Translations under genes and position numbers: made by a program
DNA from: Bradyrhizobium sp. WSM3983
Lineage (GTDB): Bacteria > Pseudomonadota > Alphaproteobacteria > Rhizobiales > Xanthobacteraceae
NCBI RefSeq assembly: GCF_000473045.1
Contig: NZ_AXAY01000046.1
Location: 1 to 48,882 of the forward strand
DNA length: 48,882 bases
Reading direction: 5' to 3'
Notes under the pieces: generated by a model
Seen by the model: only the letters and a program-made list of their open reading frames with translations
Database searches by the model: none
Told to the model about the DNA's origin: nothing
Shown here: in pieces, positions 27,254-35,770 of the stretch
Position numbering within the stretch: the stretch's first letter is position 1
Layout of the letters: every line of letters begins with the position of its first letter

Positions 27254-28240
27254 CTAATTGGCGACGGGATACGGTCCATCGTCAAACAGCATGTCGTGAT
27301 AGAATTTCGCTCCCACCTCGCGCGCCAGGGAGCTGCGGAAATCCTGCCCTTCACGAAGGCTGCGCAGCACATGGGCGAAATCGAATTCCGGATGCCAGCC
27401 GAGCTCGCGCCGCGCGCGGGCGTTGACATAGACGCGATCGATCTCGGGGAATAACAGCCAGCCGCGCGCCGCATAGAGCTGCGCACAATCCGGATAGAGC
27501 TCGCGCACGACACCGGCAGCATCTTGCGCGAGCGCCGAGAGGTGGCGTTGCGCGAACGGGCTCGTCGCCGAGACGATGTAACGGCCAAAGCCGATCTCCG
27601 GCGCGCGGTCGACCGCGAGCAGATGGGCGCTGACCGCGTCCGCTATATCCAGCCGTCTATAGAGCAGCTCATTGGCCTGCGCATTGTCCAGCGGGTAAGC
27701 CGACCGCATTGCAGGATCGTCGTCGTCCTCCGGAAAGAACCGCGAGGTCCGCAACACCACGACCGGCAAGCCCCGCTCGCGAAAGAACAGCTCGCACAGA
27801 TTTTCCGCCATCCATTTTGTGGTGCCGTAGATGTTCTTCGGGATCGCCGGCAGATCCTCGGTGACCCACACCGCCGCCTGCCCGGCCCCGGGGCGGAGCT
27901 GCGAGCCGAACGCGCTCGTGGTGCTGGTGAAGACAAAACTCTTCACGCCGGCCGCGACGGCCGCCTCGAGCAGATTGAGCGTGCCAGTGACGTTGGTGTC
28001 GACAAAGGCTTGCTTGCTGTGGGTCGCCACATGCGGCTTGTGCAGCGTCGCGGTGTGGATGATCGCGGTGACGCCGTCCATCTGCGCCCGGACGAAGCCG
28101 GGATCGACGATCGAGCCAACGGCTTCGGTGAAGGGCGATGGCTTCAGATCGATTCCGCGCGCGGGCGATCCGCGACGCCGGAGCGTCCGGAGAATGGCCT
28201 CGCCAAGGTGGCCGGCACTGCCCGTGACCAAAATTGTCAT
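27254..28240 (-). CDS. NAD-dependent epimerase/dehydratase family protein
   Basis: A 328-residue extended short-chain dehydrogenase. The nucleotide motif is TGSAGHLGEAILRTL near the N-terminus. The catalytic serine lies in VFTSTTSAFGSQ, and the YxxxK pair is in NIYGTTKWMAENL. Extended SDRs act on nucleotide sugars or other alcohol/keto substrates; nothing nearby narrows the choice. The ATG has no strong ribosome site. The Fic gene lies upstream in the same direction, 69 bp away. Confidence 0.88.
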   Translation of the reverse strand: MTILVTGSAGHLGEAILRTLRRRGSPARGIDLKPSPFTEAVGSIVDPGFVRAQMDGVTAIIHTATLHKPHVATHSKQAFVDTNVTGTLNLLEAAVAAGVKSFVFTSTTSAFGSQLRPGAGQAAVWVTEDLPAIPKNIYGTTKWMAENLCELFFRERGLPVVVLRTSRFFPEDDDDPAMRSAYPLDNAQANELLYRRLDIADAVSAHLLAVDRAPEIGFGRYIVSATSPFAQRHLSALAQDAAGVVRELYPDCAQLYAARGWLLFPEIDRVYVNARARRELGWHPEFDFAHVLRSLREGQDFRSSLAREVGAKFYHDMLFDDGPYPVAN

Positions 28241-28309
28241 GTGAGATCTAAATGTAACGGCCCCAAGGGGGCGGAGGTGACGGTCCGTCTGAGGTATTTT
28301 AGGTAATGC

Positions 28310-29050
28310 CTACTCCGAATCCGAAGAGCCTTGCCCGCCCCTACGCTTGACTTCTTGCGCTTCGTATTGCGCCTTGAGCATTGGATTGCTCGTCTCGCCT
28401 GCGACCGAGTCCGCGTTGCCGCCGTCCAGCCCCGGCGCCGCCTTGATCGCATTCGCAATGCCTTTCATCTCCGAGCCCTTGCGAGTGAATGGCTTGAGGT
28501 AAGCGTCAAGTTTACCCTTGCCCGGTTCTTCGAGTTCCTGCGTCAGGGCTGCGAGATATTGGTCTTTGTCCGTGGCGGCCCAGTCGATGCCGATATTTGC
28601 CCGGCGTGCAAGCTCCGCATGGATCAGCATGATGGTGCGACCATTGCCGTCGAGGAACGGGTGGCCATAAGCGAGATAGCCCATCACTTCGCCAGGCTTT
28701 TCCACCATGAATGCCTTGTCCTGTCCCTTTTCCAGCGCGTAATCGATAGCTTTGCGGATGTCATTGGGGTGGGCGAAGATCACGGCGCCCTTCTTCACGA
28801 AGATATGGGACGCGTTCACAAGGCGATCCTCTCCAGCCCACGGGAACATCCCTTCGAAGAGCGTTTTGTGTGTTTGCAGGACGTCGGCGTAGCATAAGGA
28901 AGGCCGCGCCTTGAGATAATCCAAGGCTGCATCGATGCCAGTCAGGAAGGAATTGTGCAGGAGACGCTGAACGATTTCGGAATCTTTGGCCTTTGCGACG
29001 TTGCGCAAATAGCCGCGCGCTGCGAAATCCCCGAATGGATCAAACGTCAC
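28310..29050 (-). CDS. Fic/DOC domain protein, probable toxin
   Basis: Fic proteins transfer AMP or related groups onto target proteins. In this 246-residue protein the N-terminal part has LFEGMFPWAGEDR (64-76), typical of the fold, and the active-site loop is HPFLDGNGRTIM (130-141). His130, Phe132, Asp134, Asn136 and Arg138 match the HPFx(D/E)GNGRxxR motif, but the second arginine is methionine (Met141). No inhibitory (S/T)xxxE(G/N) helix is evident in the protein. The C-terminal 50 residues are polar and likely flexible. It overlaps the upstream small gene by 4 bp (ATGA), the usual antitoxin-toxin layout. Confidence 0.88.
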   Translation of the reverse strand: MTFDPFGDFAARGYLRNVAKAKDSEIVQRLLHNSFLTGIDAALDYLKARPSLCYADVLQTHKTLFEGMFPWAGEDRLVNASHIFVKKGAVIFAHPNDIRKAIDYALEKGQDKAFMVEKPGEVMGYLAYGHPFLDGNGRTIMLIHAELARRANIGIDWAATDKDQYLAALTQELEEPGKGKLDAYLKPFTRKGSEMKGIANAIKAAPGLDGGNADSVAGETSNPMLKAQYEAQEVKRRGGQGSSDSE

Positions 29051-29301
29051 GGACGGCTTTCGCGCAGATAGCGGGCCTGAAGGCGCACTGCCTGAACACG
29101 ATCCAAAATCCCGGCGCGCTGAAGCGCAATGATCGTATTCTCAATAGGATCGAAATTCACGTCATCGCCGGAGAGCCGCGTCACGTGATGAGCAAAGACG
29201 TCGTTCGAGGTCACGACCATCGCTACGTTGTTCGCTGTCGCCAACCGCTGGATTACGCCAGCGGTATAATGGGGCTTGGTCGCGGAACGTTGGGCGGACA
29301 T
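29047..29301 (-). CDS. Small protein, probable Fic antitoxin
   Basis: An 84-residue protein that I do not recognise. It begins MSAQRSATKPHYTAGVIQ; ATG 29301 has the strong ribosome site GAGGAGA, better than the frame start at 29319. The C-terminal third (FDPIENTIIALQRAGILD and onward) looks helical and basic. Its stop overlaps the Fic start by 4 bp, so the pair is translationally coupled, with the small partner first as in VbhA-VbhT. The known inhibitory motif (S/T)xxxE(G/N) is only partly met: an EN pair occurs, but phenylalanine sits where serine or threonine is expected. Antitoxin function is inferred from position. Confidence 0.65.
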   Translation of the reverse strand: MSAQRSATKPHYTAGVIQRLATANNVAMVVTSNDVFAHHVTRLSGDDVNFDPIENTIIALQRAGILDRVQAVRLQARYLRESRP

Positions 29302-29668
29302 GGATTCTCCTCGCGCCAATATAGTACGCCGAGGCCTGAAAATCCATGAAGTTGCGGGCTTTTTAGAGGCCCTTCACGAGCCTGTAAGCCTCTGAAAGCC
29401 TTCAAAATTTCTGCCAACTTTCCACTGGTGCGGGGCCTTCCGGAAGGCCGAAACGGACAACAAGAACATCCATCTGAATCAAGGTTTGGGAGCGGGCCGG
29501 TGTTGGACGCTTTATTGGAGGCCGCAAAAGGCGCGGACTGCAAAACGCCGGACGAGACAGCCTAAGCCCAACAGTGGCTTGCGCTTTCCCATTGGGAATA
29601 TTTGGTGATTTCATACGGTGCTCTCCGGAGCTGGAGAGCGCTACACAGTACCGGCCTGGAAGAAAAAC
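29302..29668. other. Gap between Fic module and tRNA-Gly
   Basis: About 367 bp with no credible gene; its base composition is more AT-rich than the core genes around it. The half nearer the Fic module must hold its promoter. GGAGCGGGC at 29489-29497 repeats the tRNA 3' end (29670-29678) in direct orientation, too short to prove an attachment site. CTCTCCGGAGCTGGAGAG near 29630 is a small imperfect palindrome. Confidence 0.45.
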
Positions 29669-29743
<75 letters not shown>

Positions 29744-30016
29744 ATCCTGTGTCGGTCGCGTGACGCGCCGGCAACGGCTGTCGTATGCCAAAAGCGGGCG
29801 GCGAATGCAACAGCTACCGGCGGCATAGATTCGCTTTCGGAGCCCCATATGGACCCCGAACACGGCCAAATCGGTCGAAAACGCCCCAGAACGGCCGAAT
29901 CACCGCCGATGGATTGAAATTCGGCCGGCCCGGCCCAATTTTAGGCCGACAGCGAAGCATATGAATCGGCGACGTGCTAAAGACCCGCCATTCCAGACAT
30001 CAGACGAGGGGATCCC

Positions 30017-30940
30017 GTGACGATCATCGACCAGGGTAACGGAGCGGCGGGCCCGGCTGCGGCCGACCTGATCAAGGACACCACCACCCAGACCTTCGTG
30101 AAGGACGTCATCGAGGAATCGAAGCGCCAGCCGGTGCTGATCGACTTCTGGGCGGAGTGGTGCGGCCCCTGCAAGCAGCTGACCCCCGTGCTGGAAAAGG
30201 CGGTGAAGGCGGCCAAGGGCAAGGTCAAGCTGGTCAAGATGAACATCGACCAGCATCCGGCGATTCCAGGCCAGATGGGCATCCAGTCGATCCCGGCCGT
30301 GATCGCCTTCGTCAACGGCCAGCCCGCCGACGGTTTCATGGGCGCGGTGCCGGAGAGCCAGGTCAATGCCTTCATCGAAAAGCTGACCAAGGGCGTCACC
30401 GCGCCGGGCGAGCCCAACATCGCCGAGATCCTGCAAGAGGCCGAGGCCGTGCTCGCCGAGGGCGATGCCGCCGCGGCCGCGCAGATCTACGCCGAAGTGC
30501 TCCAGCACGACGCGACCAACATCGCAGCGCTTGCCGGGCTCGCAAAATGCTACGCCACCTCCGGTGCGATGGAGCAGGCCAAGCAGACGCTGGCCATGGT
30601 GCCCGAATCCAAGCGCAACGACCCCGCGGTGAAAGCGGTGCAGACCGCGATCGATCTCGCGGAGCAGGCGGAATCGCTGGGACCGGTGACCGAGCTGGAA
30701 CAGAAAGTCGCCGCAGACCCGCTCGATCATCAGGCACGATTCGACCTCGCCACCGCGCTCAACGCGCAGGGCAACCGGGCGGCCGCCACCGAGCAGCTGC
30801 TCGCGATCATCAAGCGCGACCGCAAATGGAACGACGACGGCGCCCGCAAGCAGCTCGTGCAGTTCTTCGAGGCCTGGGGCGGCACGGATGATGCAACCGT
30901 CGAGGGACGAAAGCGCTTGTCGACCATCCTGTTTTCGTAA
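30017..30940 (+). CDS. Thioredoxin-TPR protein (CnoX/YbbN-like)
   Basis: A 307-residue cytoplasmic protein with an N-terminal thioredoxin domain (about 20-130) and a C-terminal TPR region (about 140-300). The active site WCGPC (48-52) is intact, unlike E. coli CnoX, which has SxxC. E. coli CnoX holds unfolding proteins during oxidative stress and passes them to GroEL; a redox-active version here could also reduce disulfides. The GTG start is supported by GAGGGG upstream. The Lon-N-domain gene follows after 32 bp. Confidence 0.92.
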   Translation: MTIIDQGNGAAGPAAADLIKDTTTQTFVKDVIEESKRQPVLIDFWAEWCGPCKQLTPVLEKAVKAAKGKVKLVKMNIDQHPAIPGQMGIQSIPAVIAFVNGQPADGFMGAVPESQVNAFIEKLTKGVTAPGEPNIAEILQEAEAVLAEGDAAAAAQIYAEVLQHDATNIAALAGLAKCYATSGAMEQAKQTLAMVPESKRNDPAVKAVQTAIDLAEQAESLGPVTELEQKVAADPLDHQARFDLATALNAQGNRAAATEQLLAIIKRDRKWNDDGARKQLVQFFEAWGGTDDATVEGRKRLSTILFS

Positions 30941-30972
30941 GGAAGACGTACGGCGACGTCAGCGGGGACCAG

Positions 30973-31650
30973 ATGCCGATCAACATCGAATATCGCGGGC
31001 CCGCCGACCTTCCGGAGATCATTCCGGTGTTTCCGCTGCCGGGCGCGCTGCTGCTGCCGCGCGGCCAGATGCCGCTCAACATCTTCGAGCCGCGCTATCT
31101 CGCGATGGTCGACGATTCCTTCCGCGACGGCCATCGCCTGATTGGCATGATTCAGCCGGACGCGGCGCACTCGCCGAAGAATTCGGACAAGCCGACGCTG
31201 TTCCGCGTCGGCTGCGTCGGCCGCATCACCCAGATCGCCGAATCCGGCGACGGCCGCTACATCCTCGAGCTCACCGGGGTTGCGCGCTTCAGGGTGCTCG
31301 AGGAGCTCGAGGTGCTGACCGCGTACCGGCAGTGCAAGGTGGACTTCTTCGCCTTCGTCGACGACTTCACCGCGCGCAAGGGCGAGGACGAGGTCGATCG
31401 CGAAGCGCTGCTGAAGGTGCTGGCGGATTTTTTGAAGGCCAACAATCTCAAGGTTGACTGGGAAGGCGTCGAGAGTGCGCCCAACGAGGCGTTGGTCAAT
31501 GCGCTGGCGATGATGTCGCCCTATGGTCCGGCCGAGAAGCAGGCGATGCTGGAAGCGCCTGATCTGAAGACCCGTGCCGAGATCCTGATCGCGGTCACCG
31601 AGATGGATCTCGCCAAGAAGCGCACCAGCGGCGATCCGCCGTTGCAGTGA
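30973..31650 (+). CDS. Lon N-terminal (substrate-binding) domain protein
   Basis: This 225-residue protein consists of the Lon LAN domain without ATPase or protease parts. It starts IIPVFPLPGALLLPRGQMPL, then NIFEPRYLAMVDD and RVGCVGRITQIAESGDGRYI, all typical of the stand-alone family. The known role is limited: the domain binds unfolded polypeptides. Its placement after the CnoX-like gene in one transcript suggests a shared role in protein quality control. A repeat follows the stop. Confidence 0.92.
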   Translation: MPINIEYRGPADLPEIIPVFPLPGALLLPRGQMPLNIFEPRYLAMVDDSFRDGHRLIGMIQPDAAHSPKNSDKPTLFRVGCVGRITQIAESGDGRYILELTGVARFRVLEELEVLTAYRQCKVDFFAFVDDFTARKGEDEVDREALLKVLADFLKANNLKVDWEGVESAPNEALVNALAMMSPYGPAEKQAMLEAPDLKTRAEILIAVTEMDLAKKRTSGDPPLQ

Positions 31651-31683
31651 TTGCACGGCTGAGCTTCAGCGAAGACGGTGCGC

Positions 31684-31816
31684 TCCCGCTCCCTCTCCCG
31701 CGAGCGGGAGAGGGTCGGGGAGAGGGTGTCTCCGCTGGAGAGACTCCCACAGAGGAGAAAGCCCTCACCCGCCGCGCTCTCCGAGCGCGTCGACCTCTCC
31801 CGCAAGCGGGCGAGGT
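31684..31816. repeat. CTCCCGC/GCGGGAG intergenic repeat, copy 1
   Basis: It begins with the perfect hairpin CCCTCTCCCGC-GA-GCGGGAGAGGG (31691-31714) and ends with a second, imperfect one (CCTCTCCCGC-AA-GCGGGCGAGG). Between them is the block CCCTCACCCGCCGCGCTCT, shared with the copy at 43680-43804. It lies between convergent genes and may terminate both. I recall this as a dispersed Bradyrhizobium repeat. Confidence 0.75.
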
Positions 31817-31852
31817 TGACCGCGCCCGCGGCTCGATCGTTCTAGCTCAACC

Positions 31853-32434
31853 TTACGGGCGATTGCTGATGTGCTTGCGGCCGGTGATCATGGCGCGGAT
31901 CAGGTTCTCGCGCTGAAGCATGCTCATCCCCACCACGCCGACGATGTGCAGCACGACGAGAACAATCACGGCGTCCGATGCGTAAGCGTGGGTGTCCTCG
32001 ATCCACCAGACGCCGAAGAAGGTGACGGTCACTGACAGGGCACCCGTGATGGCTGAGACGGCGAGGGCCACGAGCAGCGCGATCAGCATCGAGGTGCCGG
32101 CGGGATTGAGCCCGATATAGTGGCCGGTGATGCCGCGGCGCAGATTCCAGAGATAGAAGGGCGCAGCGCGAAGCCTGACGCCGATCATGCGAAAGCGCGA
32201 ATAGCGGCTGCCCCAAAATCCCAGGATCAGGCGGAAGACCAAAAGCCCGATGATCGCATAGCCGACGATGCGGTGAAGGCTGTCGTGGACGGTGGGCGTG
32301 AACCACGCGACCAGGACGCTGACCGCGAGGGCCCAGTGCCACAGACGCAGCGGGAGGTCCCAGACCGCAATCGTCCGATCCGCGGGGGGCCGGTCGGACA
32401 CCCCGCGCGTATCTCGCATCGCTTCGTCGTTCAA
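31853..32434 (-). CDS. Cytochrome b/b6 domain membrane protein
   Basis: A 193-residue protein with four main predicted membrane helices and spaced histidines suited to two b-hemes: LRLWHWALAVSVLVAW and HDSLHRIVGYAIIGL near the N-terminus, and VLHIVGVVGMSMLQ near the C-terminus. It resembles the Ni,Fe-hydrogenase b-type subunit / cytochrome b561 group. It starts 9 bp after the PepSY gene, a common pairing. The start is probably TTG 32434, with AAAGG upstream; ATG 32419 is possible. The electron partner is unknown. Confidence 0.88.
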   Translation of the reverse strand: MNDEAMRDTRGVSDRPPADRTIAVWDLPLRLWHWALAVSVLVAWFTPTVHDSLHRIVGYAIIGLLVFRLILGFWGSRYSRFRMIGVRLRAAPFYLWNLRRGITGHYIGLNPAGTSMLIALLVALAVSAITGALSVTVTFFGVWWIEDTHAYASDAVIVLVVLHIVGVVGMSMLQRENLIRAMITGRKHISNRP

Positions 32435-32443
32435 ACCTAGCCT

Positions 32444-32722
32444 TTACTTCGCAATCGTGTGCTTCAGGCTGAGATCTTCCGGGCTGAAGAACAGCTCATA
32501 GAGCTTGCCTTCCTTGACGCCGTAGACCTCATAGCACGAGCCTTCGATCTTGGAGCGGCGGACTTCATAGCCCGCAGCCTTGGCCTTGGCTTCGGCATCG
32601 CCCGCCGGCTTCCACGAGGCCTTGTCGAGCTTGGTGCAATTCTTGAAACCGTCGGCCATCGCCGTCGACCCCATGCCGATCCCGACCGTCAGTGCGATGG
32701 CAAGAACACGAATGACTCTCAC
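32444..32722 (-). CDS. PepSY domain-containing secreted protein
   Basis: A 92-residue precursor with a signal peptide (VIRVLAIALTVGIGMGSTAMA) and a small PepSY-like domain containing AAGYEVRRSKIEGSCYEVYG. Two cysteines of the mature part may form a disulfide. PepSY units often accompany b-type cytochromes, as here, where the cytochrome follows by 9 bp; the biochemical role is unclear. The GTG start has an excellent AGGAGGAGA ribosome site. Confidence 0.85.
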   Translation of the reverse strand: MRVIRVLAIALTVGIGMGSTAMADGFKNCTKLDKASWKPAGDAEAKAKAAGYEVRRSKIEGSCYEVYGVKEGKLYELFFSPEDLSLKHTIAK

Positions 32723-32923
32723 GAATGTCTCCTCCTCTGTCGTGTGCGCGAAGCGCGTCCGAAAGAAGCAAAGGGGAGGGTGAAGTCAATCGTGGTTCCT
32801 GCGCGCTTAGAGATATTCTAACGGTAGCCAAAACATCGGCGCGGTCCGCATGCAGCGCATGTTTTGCGGCGCGCTGCGGCCTTAAGCTTCACGGATTCGA
32901 CGGCGCACAATTTCCATCCGCCC

Positions 32924-33274
32924 TCAGCACCCGGCCACCGCCATCGCCACGACCGCGCTCAGCGCCATCCAGCCAAAATGCCGGCCACGGGTCGCCCAGG
33001 CGTTGGCGCAGGCGGAGAAGCCGAACACGCAGGCCATGGTGATGACGATCCAGTGGCGCGCCGCGCCTGAGTCCATCCAGGGCGTCGCGACCAGCAGCAC
33101 ACCGCAACCGATCCAGGCGACGGTCGAAGCCTGCCAGACCAGGCGGATCAGGGTGCGGAGCCGTTCCGGCTCGATGCGGGCACGGGCAAAGACCTTGGTC
33201 TCGCCGAGAATGCCATGGATGAGGGCCACCACGATGGCCCCGACGCCGGCGCACTGGAGCAGGAGATCACGCAT
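32924..33274 (-). CDS. Small four-helix membrane protein of unknown function
   Basis: A 116-residue protein with four hydrophobic segments (about 4-20, 41-62, 72-88, 95-113) and little else. VALIHGILGETKVFARARIE between helices 1 and 2 is the only distinctive loop. I do not recognise a named family. ATG 33274 follows a better context than the frame start 33346, which would run through the operator pair. It is divergent from the TetR gene and is the likely target of that regulator. Confidence 0.75.
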   Translation of the reverse strand: MRDLLLQCAGVGAIVVALIHGILGETKVFARARIEPERLRTLIRLVWQASTVAWIGCGVLLVATPWMDSGAARHWIVITMACVFGFSACANAWATRGRHFGWMALSAVVAMAVAGC

Positions 33275-33299
33275 CGTTAAAGCCCTCTGAAGCTCTGCC

Positions 33300-33359
33300 C
33301 ATACATATGTGTATGGTGAGATAGGCGCTGGCCTGCCGCCTGTCAATACACTAGTGTAT
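33300..33359. promoter_or_regulatory. Two ATAC-N6-GTAT operators for the TetR regulator
   Basis: Site 1 is CATAC-ATATGT-GTATG at 33300-33315. Site 2 is the perfect 14-bp palindrome ATACACTAGTGTAT at 33346-33359. Both have the same ATAC-N6-GTAT design, and their centres lie 45 bp apart. They sit between the TetR gene and the divergent membrane-protein gene, so autorepression and control of the neighbour are likely. Site 2 overlaps the ATG at 33358. Confidence 0.75.
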
Positions 33360-33912
33360 GGTCAAGATCTCGGAACCTGACATGACCGAACAGCTCTCCG
33401 CCGACGACTGGATCAGCCAGGGCATCAAGGCGCTCACCAAGAACGGCTTCACCGCACTGAAGGCCGATCCAATGGCAAAAACGATGGGCGTCTCCCGCGG
33501 CAGTTTTTACTGGCATTTTGCCGATCTCGGCGCGTTCCACGCGGCCGTGCTGAAACGCTGGCGCGAGATCGCCGCCGAGGAGATCATCGCCGGCGTCAAG
33601 GCCGACAGCGACGAGCCGCTGAAAGCGCTGCTGCGGAGGACCTTTGGCGCCCGGCTCGATCTGGAACGCGCCGTGCGCAACTGGGCGGCGTTCGATCCGG
33701 CGGCGCAAGCGGCTGTCCGCGCCATCGATCGCCGCAGGCTCGACTATATTGAGGGGCTGCTGGAACGACGCGGGTTCGCCGCGGCAAGCGCGCAGGCGCG
33801 GGCGCAGATCCTGTACTGGACCTTTCTCGGCTTCGCGCTGTCGGGCTCGCCGGTGCCGCCCGCGCGGCTGCAGGGCCTGCTCGACGAGATCCAGAAGATG
33901 GTAGCGTCCTAG
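33358..33912 (+). CDS. TetR/AcrR family transcriptional regulator
   Basis: A 184-residue protein (176 if ATG 33382 is used). The N-terminal helix-turn-helix has the TetR pattern WISQGIKALTKNGFTALKAD and SRGSFYWHFADLGAFHAAVL (about 50-69). The C-terminal ligand-binding domain is not diagnostic. Neither start has a strong ribosome site; ATG 33358 lies inside an operator, which would fit a leaderless or very short leader transcript. The divergent membrane-protein gene is the probable target. The inducer is unknown. Confidence 0.92.
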   Translation: MVKISEPDMTEQLSADDWISQGIKALTKNGFTALKADPMAKTMGVSRGSFYWHFADLGAFHAAVLKRWREIAAEEIIAGVKADSDEPLKALLRRTFGARLDLERAVRNWAAFDPAAQAAVRAIDRRRLDYIEGLLERRGFAAASAQARAQILYWTFLGFALSGSPVPPARLQGLLDEIQKMVAS

Positions 33913-33970
33913 CGGACCGCGATGGGCGGCCGCGATTATATATGCTACAGGCAGCCGATCGCCGGAGACC

Positions 33971-34171
33971 ATGATGAACGCGCCCACCGAACGCCCCGAA
34001 CCCAGCGTCGACCCCAAGCTGCTGGAGATTTTGGTCTGCCCGCTGACCAAGGGCCCGCTGGAATTCGATTCCGCCAAGCAGGAGCTGATCTCGCGCAGCG
34101 CCAAGCTCGCTTATCCGATCCGCGACGGCATCCCGATCATGCTGCCGGAAGAGGCGCGGAAGATCGATTGA
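33971..34171 (+). CDS. Trm112 / UPF0434 family protein
   Basis: A 66-residue protein of the Trm112-like family. DPKLLEILVCPLTKGPLEFD is the family start, and AYPIRDGIPIMLPEEAR the conserved end. Eukaryotic Trm112 activates several methyltransferases; bacterial partners are unproven. The CPxC zinc motif is reduced to CPLT with one cysteine, which I recall as usual for alphaproteobacterial members, so zinc binding is doubtful. GGAGA precedes ATG 33971. Confidence 0.92.
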   Translation: MMNAPTERPEPSVDPKLLEILVCPLTKGPLEFDSAKQELISRSAKLAYPIRDGIPIMLPEEARKID

Positions 34172-34233
34172 GGTGAGTGGCCCGGAGAAACACAGCTGAT
34201 TGTTTGGCACGATGCCCGCGCAACACTCGCAGT

Positions 34234-34365
34234 GTCATCCCGGCGAAGGCCGGGATCCATAACCACAGGGAGTGGTGTAGGGCGAGGTTGGTAACTCCGA
34301 GTCTTCGCATAACTATTGCTGCGGCGTATGGGTCCCGGATCTGCGCTGCGCTTGTCCGGGACGAC
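34234..34365. repeat. Palindromic intergenic element, diverged copy 3
   Basis: The left arm GTCATCCCGGCGAAGGCCGG and the core AACCACAGGGAGTGG match copies 1 and 2. The middle and right arm have drifted, the latter reading GGTCCCGGATCTGCGCTGCG before GTCCGGGACGAC. It lies between the convergent Trm112-like and UbiH-type genes. Confidence 0.7.
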
Positions 34366-34395
34366 GGCGGAGTATGGAGCGCTAGCTAGACTCCC

Positions 34396-35616
34396 TTACA
34401 ACGCCTCGCCCTTCAACAGCTTCGGTATCTCACCCGTCAAACCCGCCGCCTCGCGGATGAAGAGATTCTTCAGCGGCGGGGTGCGGTCGACGATGCCGAG
34501 GCCGATGTCGCGCAACGAGCGCAGCAGCGTCGACTGGTTGGAGAACAGGAAGTTCAGCGAATTGGTGGCGACGCCCATCGCCATGGTGTCGAAGCGGCGC
34601 CAGCGCTGATAGCGCTCGAGCACGTCGGCTCCGCCGAGATCCATGCCGAGCCGCGCGGCATCGACCACGACTTCGGCCAATGCGGCGACATCCTTCAGCC
34701 CCATGTTGAGACCCTGTCCGGCGATGGGATGGATGACATGGGCGGAATCGCCGACCAGCGCGAGGCGCTCGGCGACGAAGGAGCGCGCCACGAAATAGGA
34801 CAGCGGGAACGCGCGCGGCTTGTCGAGCGCTTTCACCTCGCCGAGATGCAAACCAAAACGCTGCTCGAGCTCGCCGTGAAACTCTTCTTCGCTCAGCGCA
34901 ATGATGCGCGCGGCCTCACTGCGGCGCTCGGTCCACACCAGCGACGATCGCTTGCCGGTGAGCGGCAGGATCGCAAAGGGACCCGCGGGCAAGAAGTGCT
35001 CTTCGGCGCGGCCTTCGTGATCGCGCTCGTGGCCGACGGTGACGACGATGCCGGACTGGTCGTATTCCCAGCCATGGGTGGCGATGCCGGCGCGCTCGCG
35101 CAGCCTGGACTTGGCGCCGTCAGCCGCGATCAGAAGGCTTGCAGCAATCTTGCTGCCATCGCCGAGTGTCACGTCAACGCCGCCGGCGCTCGCATCGTAA
35201 GACGCAACGATGGTCGCGCGGAGATCGATGCCTTCAGCTTCGGCGCGAACGACCAGCGCATCGATCAGGCGGCGGTTCTCGACCATATGCGCGAAGGGTT
35301 CGCCGGGCGCGACATCGCCGGCGAAATTCAGGAACGCCGGACGCGTGGCGTCCTCGAGCTTGGAATCGGTGACGACCATGTCGAGGATCGGCTGGGCCTC
35401 GGCCTTGACATCGTCCCAGGCGCCGAGCGCCTCGAACAGGCGGCGGCAGGCGGCCACGATCGCGGTCGCGCGGGGATCGCGGCTCGGCCGAATGCTAAGC
35501 GCAGGATCGGCGACGATGACCGGGATCTCGGGTCCGAGCCCCTGGCGCAGCGCAAGTGCGAGCGCGAGGCCCGCAAACGCGCCGCCGCCAATGACAATGC
35601 TACCCTGTACCGACAT
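34396..35616 (-). CDS. UbiH/COQ6 family FAD-dependent hydroxylase
   Basis: A 406-residue flavoprotein monooxygenase of the type that hydroxylates the ubiquinone ring. The N-terminal FAD site is GSIVIGGGAFAGLALALALR, and the second FAD motif is LVGDSAHVIHPIAGQGLNMG, characteristic of UbiH/UbiF/UbiI/VisC proteins. AADGAKSRLRE is the DG motif. Alphaproteobacteria often use one relaxed-specificity member for several positions, so I leave the symbol blank. ATG 35616 was chosen over the frame start 35649. Confidence 0.92.
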   Translation of the reverse strand: MSVQGSIVIGGGAFAGLALALALRQGLGPEIPVIVADPALSIRPSRDPRATAIVAACRRLFEALGAWDDVKAEAQPILDMVVTDSKLEDATRPAFLNFAGDVAPGEPFAHMVENRRLIDALVVRAEAEGIDLRATIVASYDASAGGVDVTLGDGSKIAASLLIAADGAKSRLRERAGIATHGWEYDQSGIVVTVGHERDHEGRAEEHFLPAGPFAILPLTGKRSSLVWTERRSEAARIIALSEEEFHGELEQRFGLHLGEVKALDKPRAFPLSYFVARSFVAERLALVGDSAHVIHPIAGQGLNMGLKDVAALAEVVVDAARLGMDLGGADVLERYQRWRRFDTMAMGVATNSLNFLFSNQSTLLRSLRDIGLGIVDRTPPLKNLFIREAAGLTGEIPKLLKGEAL

Positions 35617-35770
35617 GCTCAACTTTTCCTGCCCAGACTGTCCGGCCAAATCTTGGTCTTGCTAGCAGACTTGAGGTGGGCGAAACAGTGCGGTGAAACA
35701 AGGGCGGAGCGCCGCCATTGTGTCATTCCGGAGCAGCGAACCTGGAATGACGATGCGAAAGCTGAATTCC

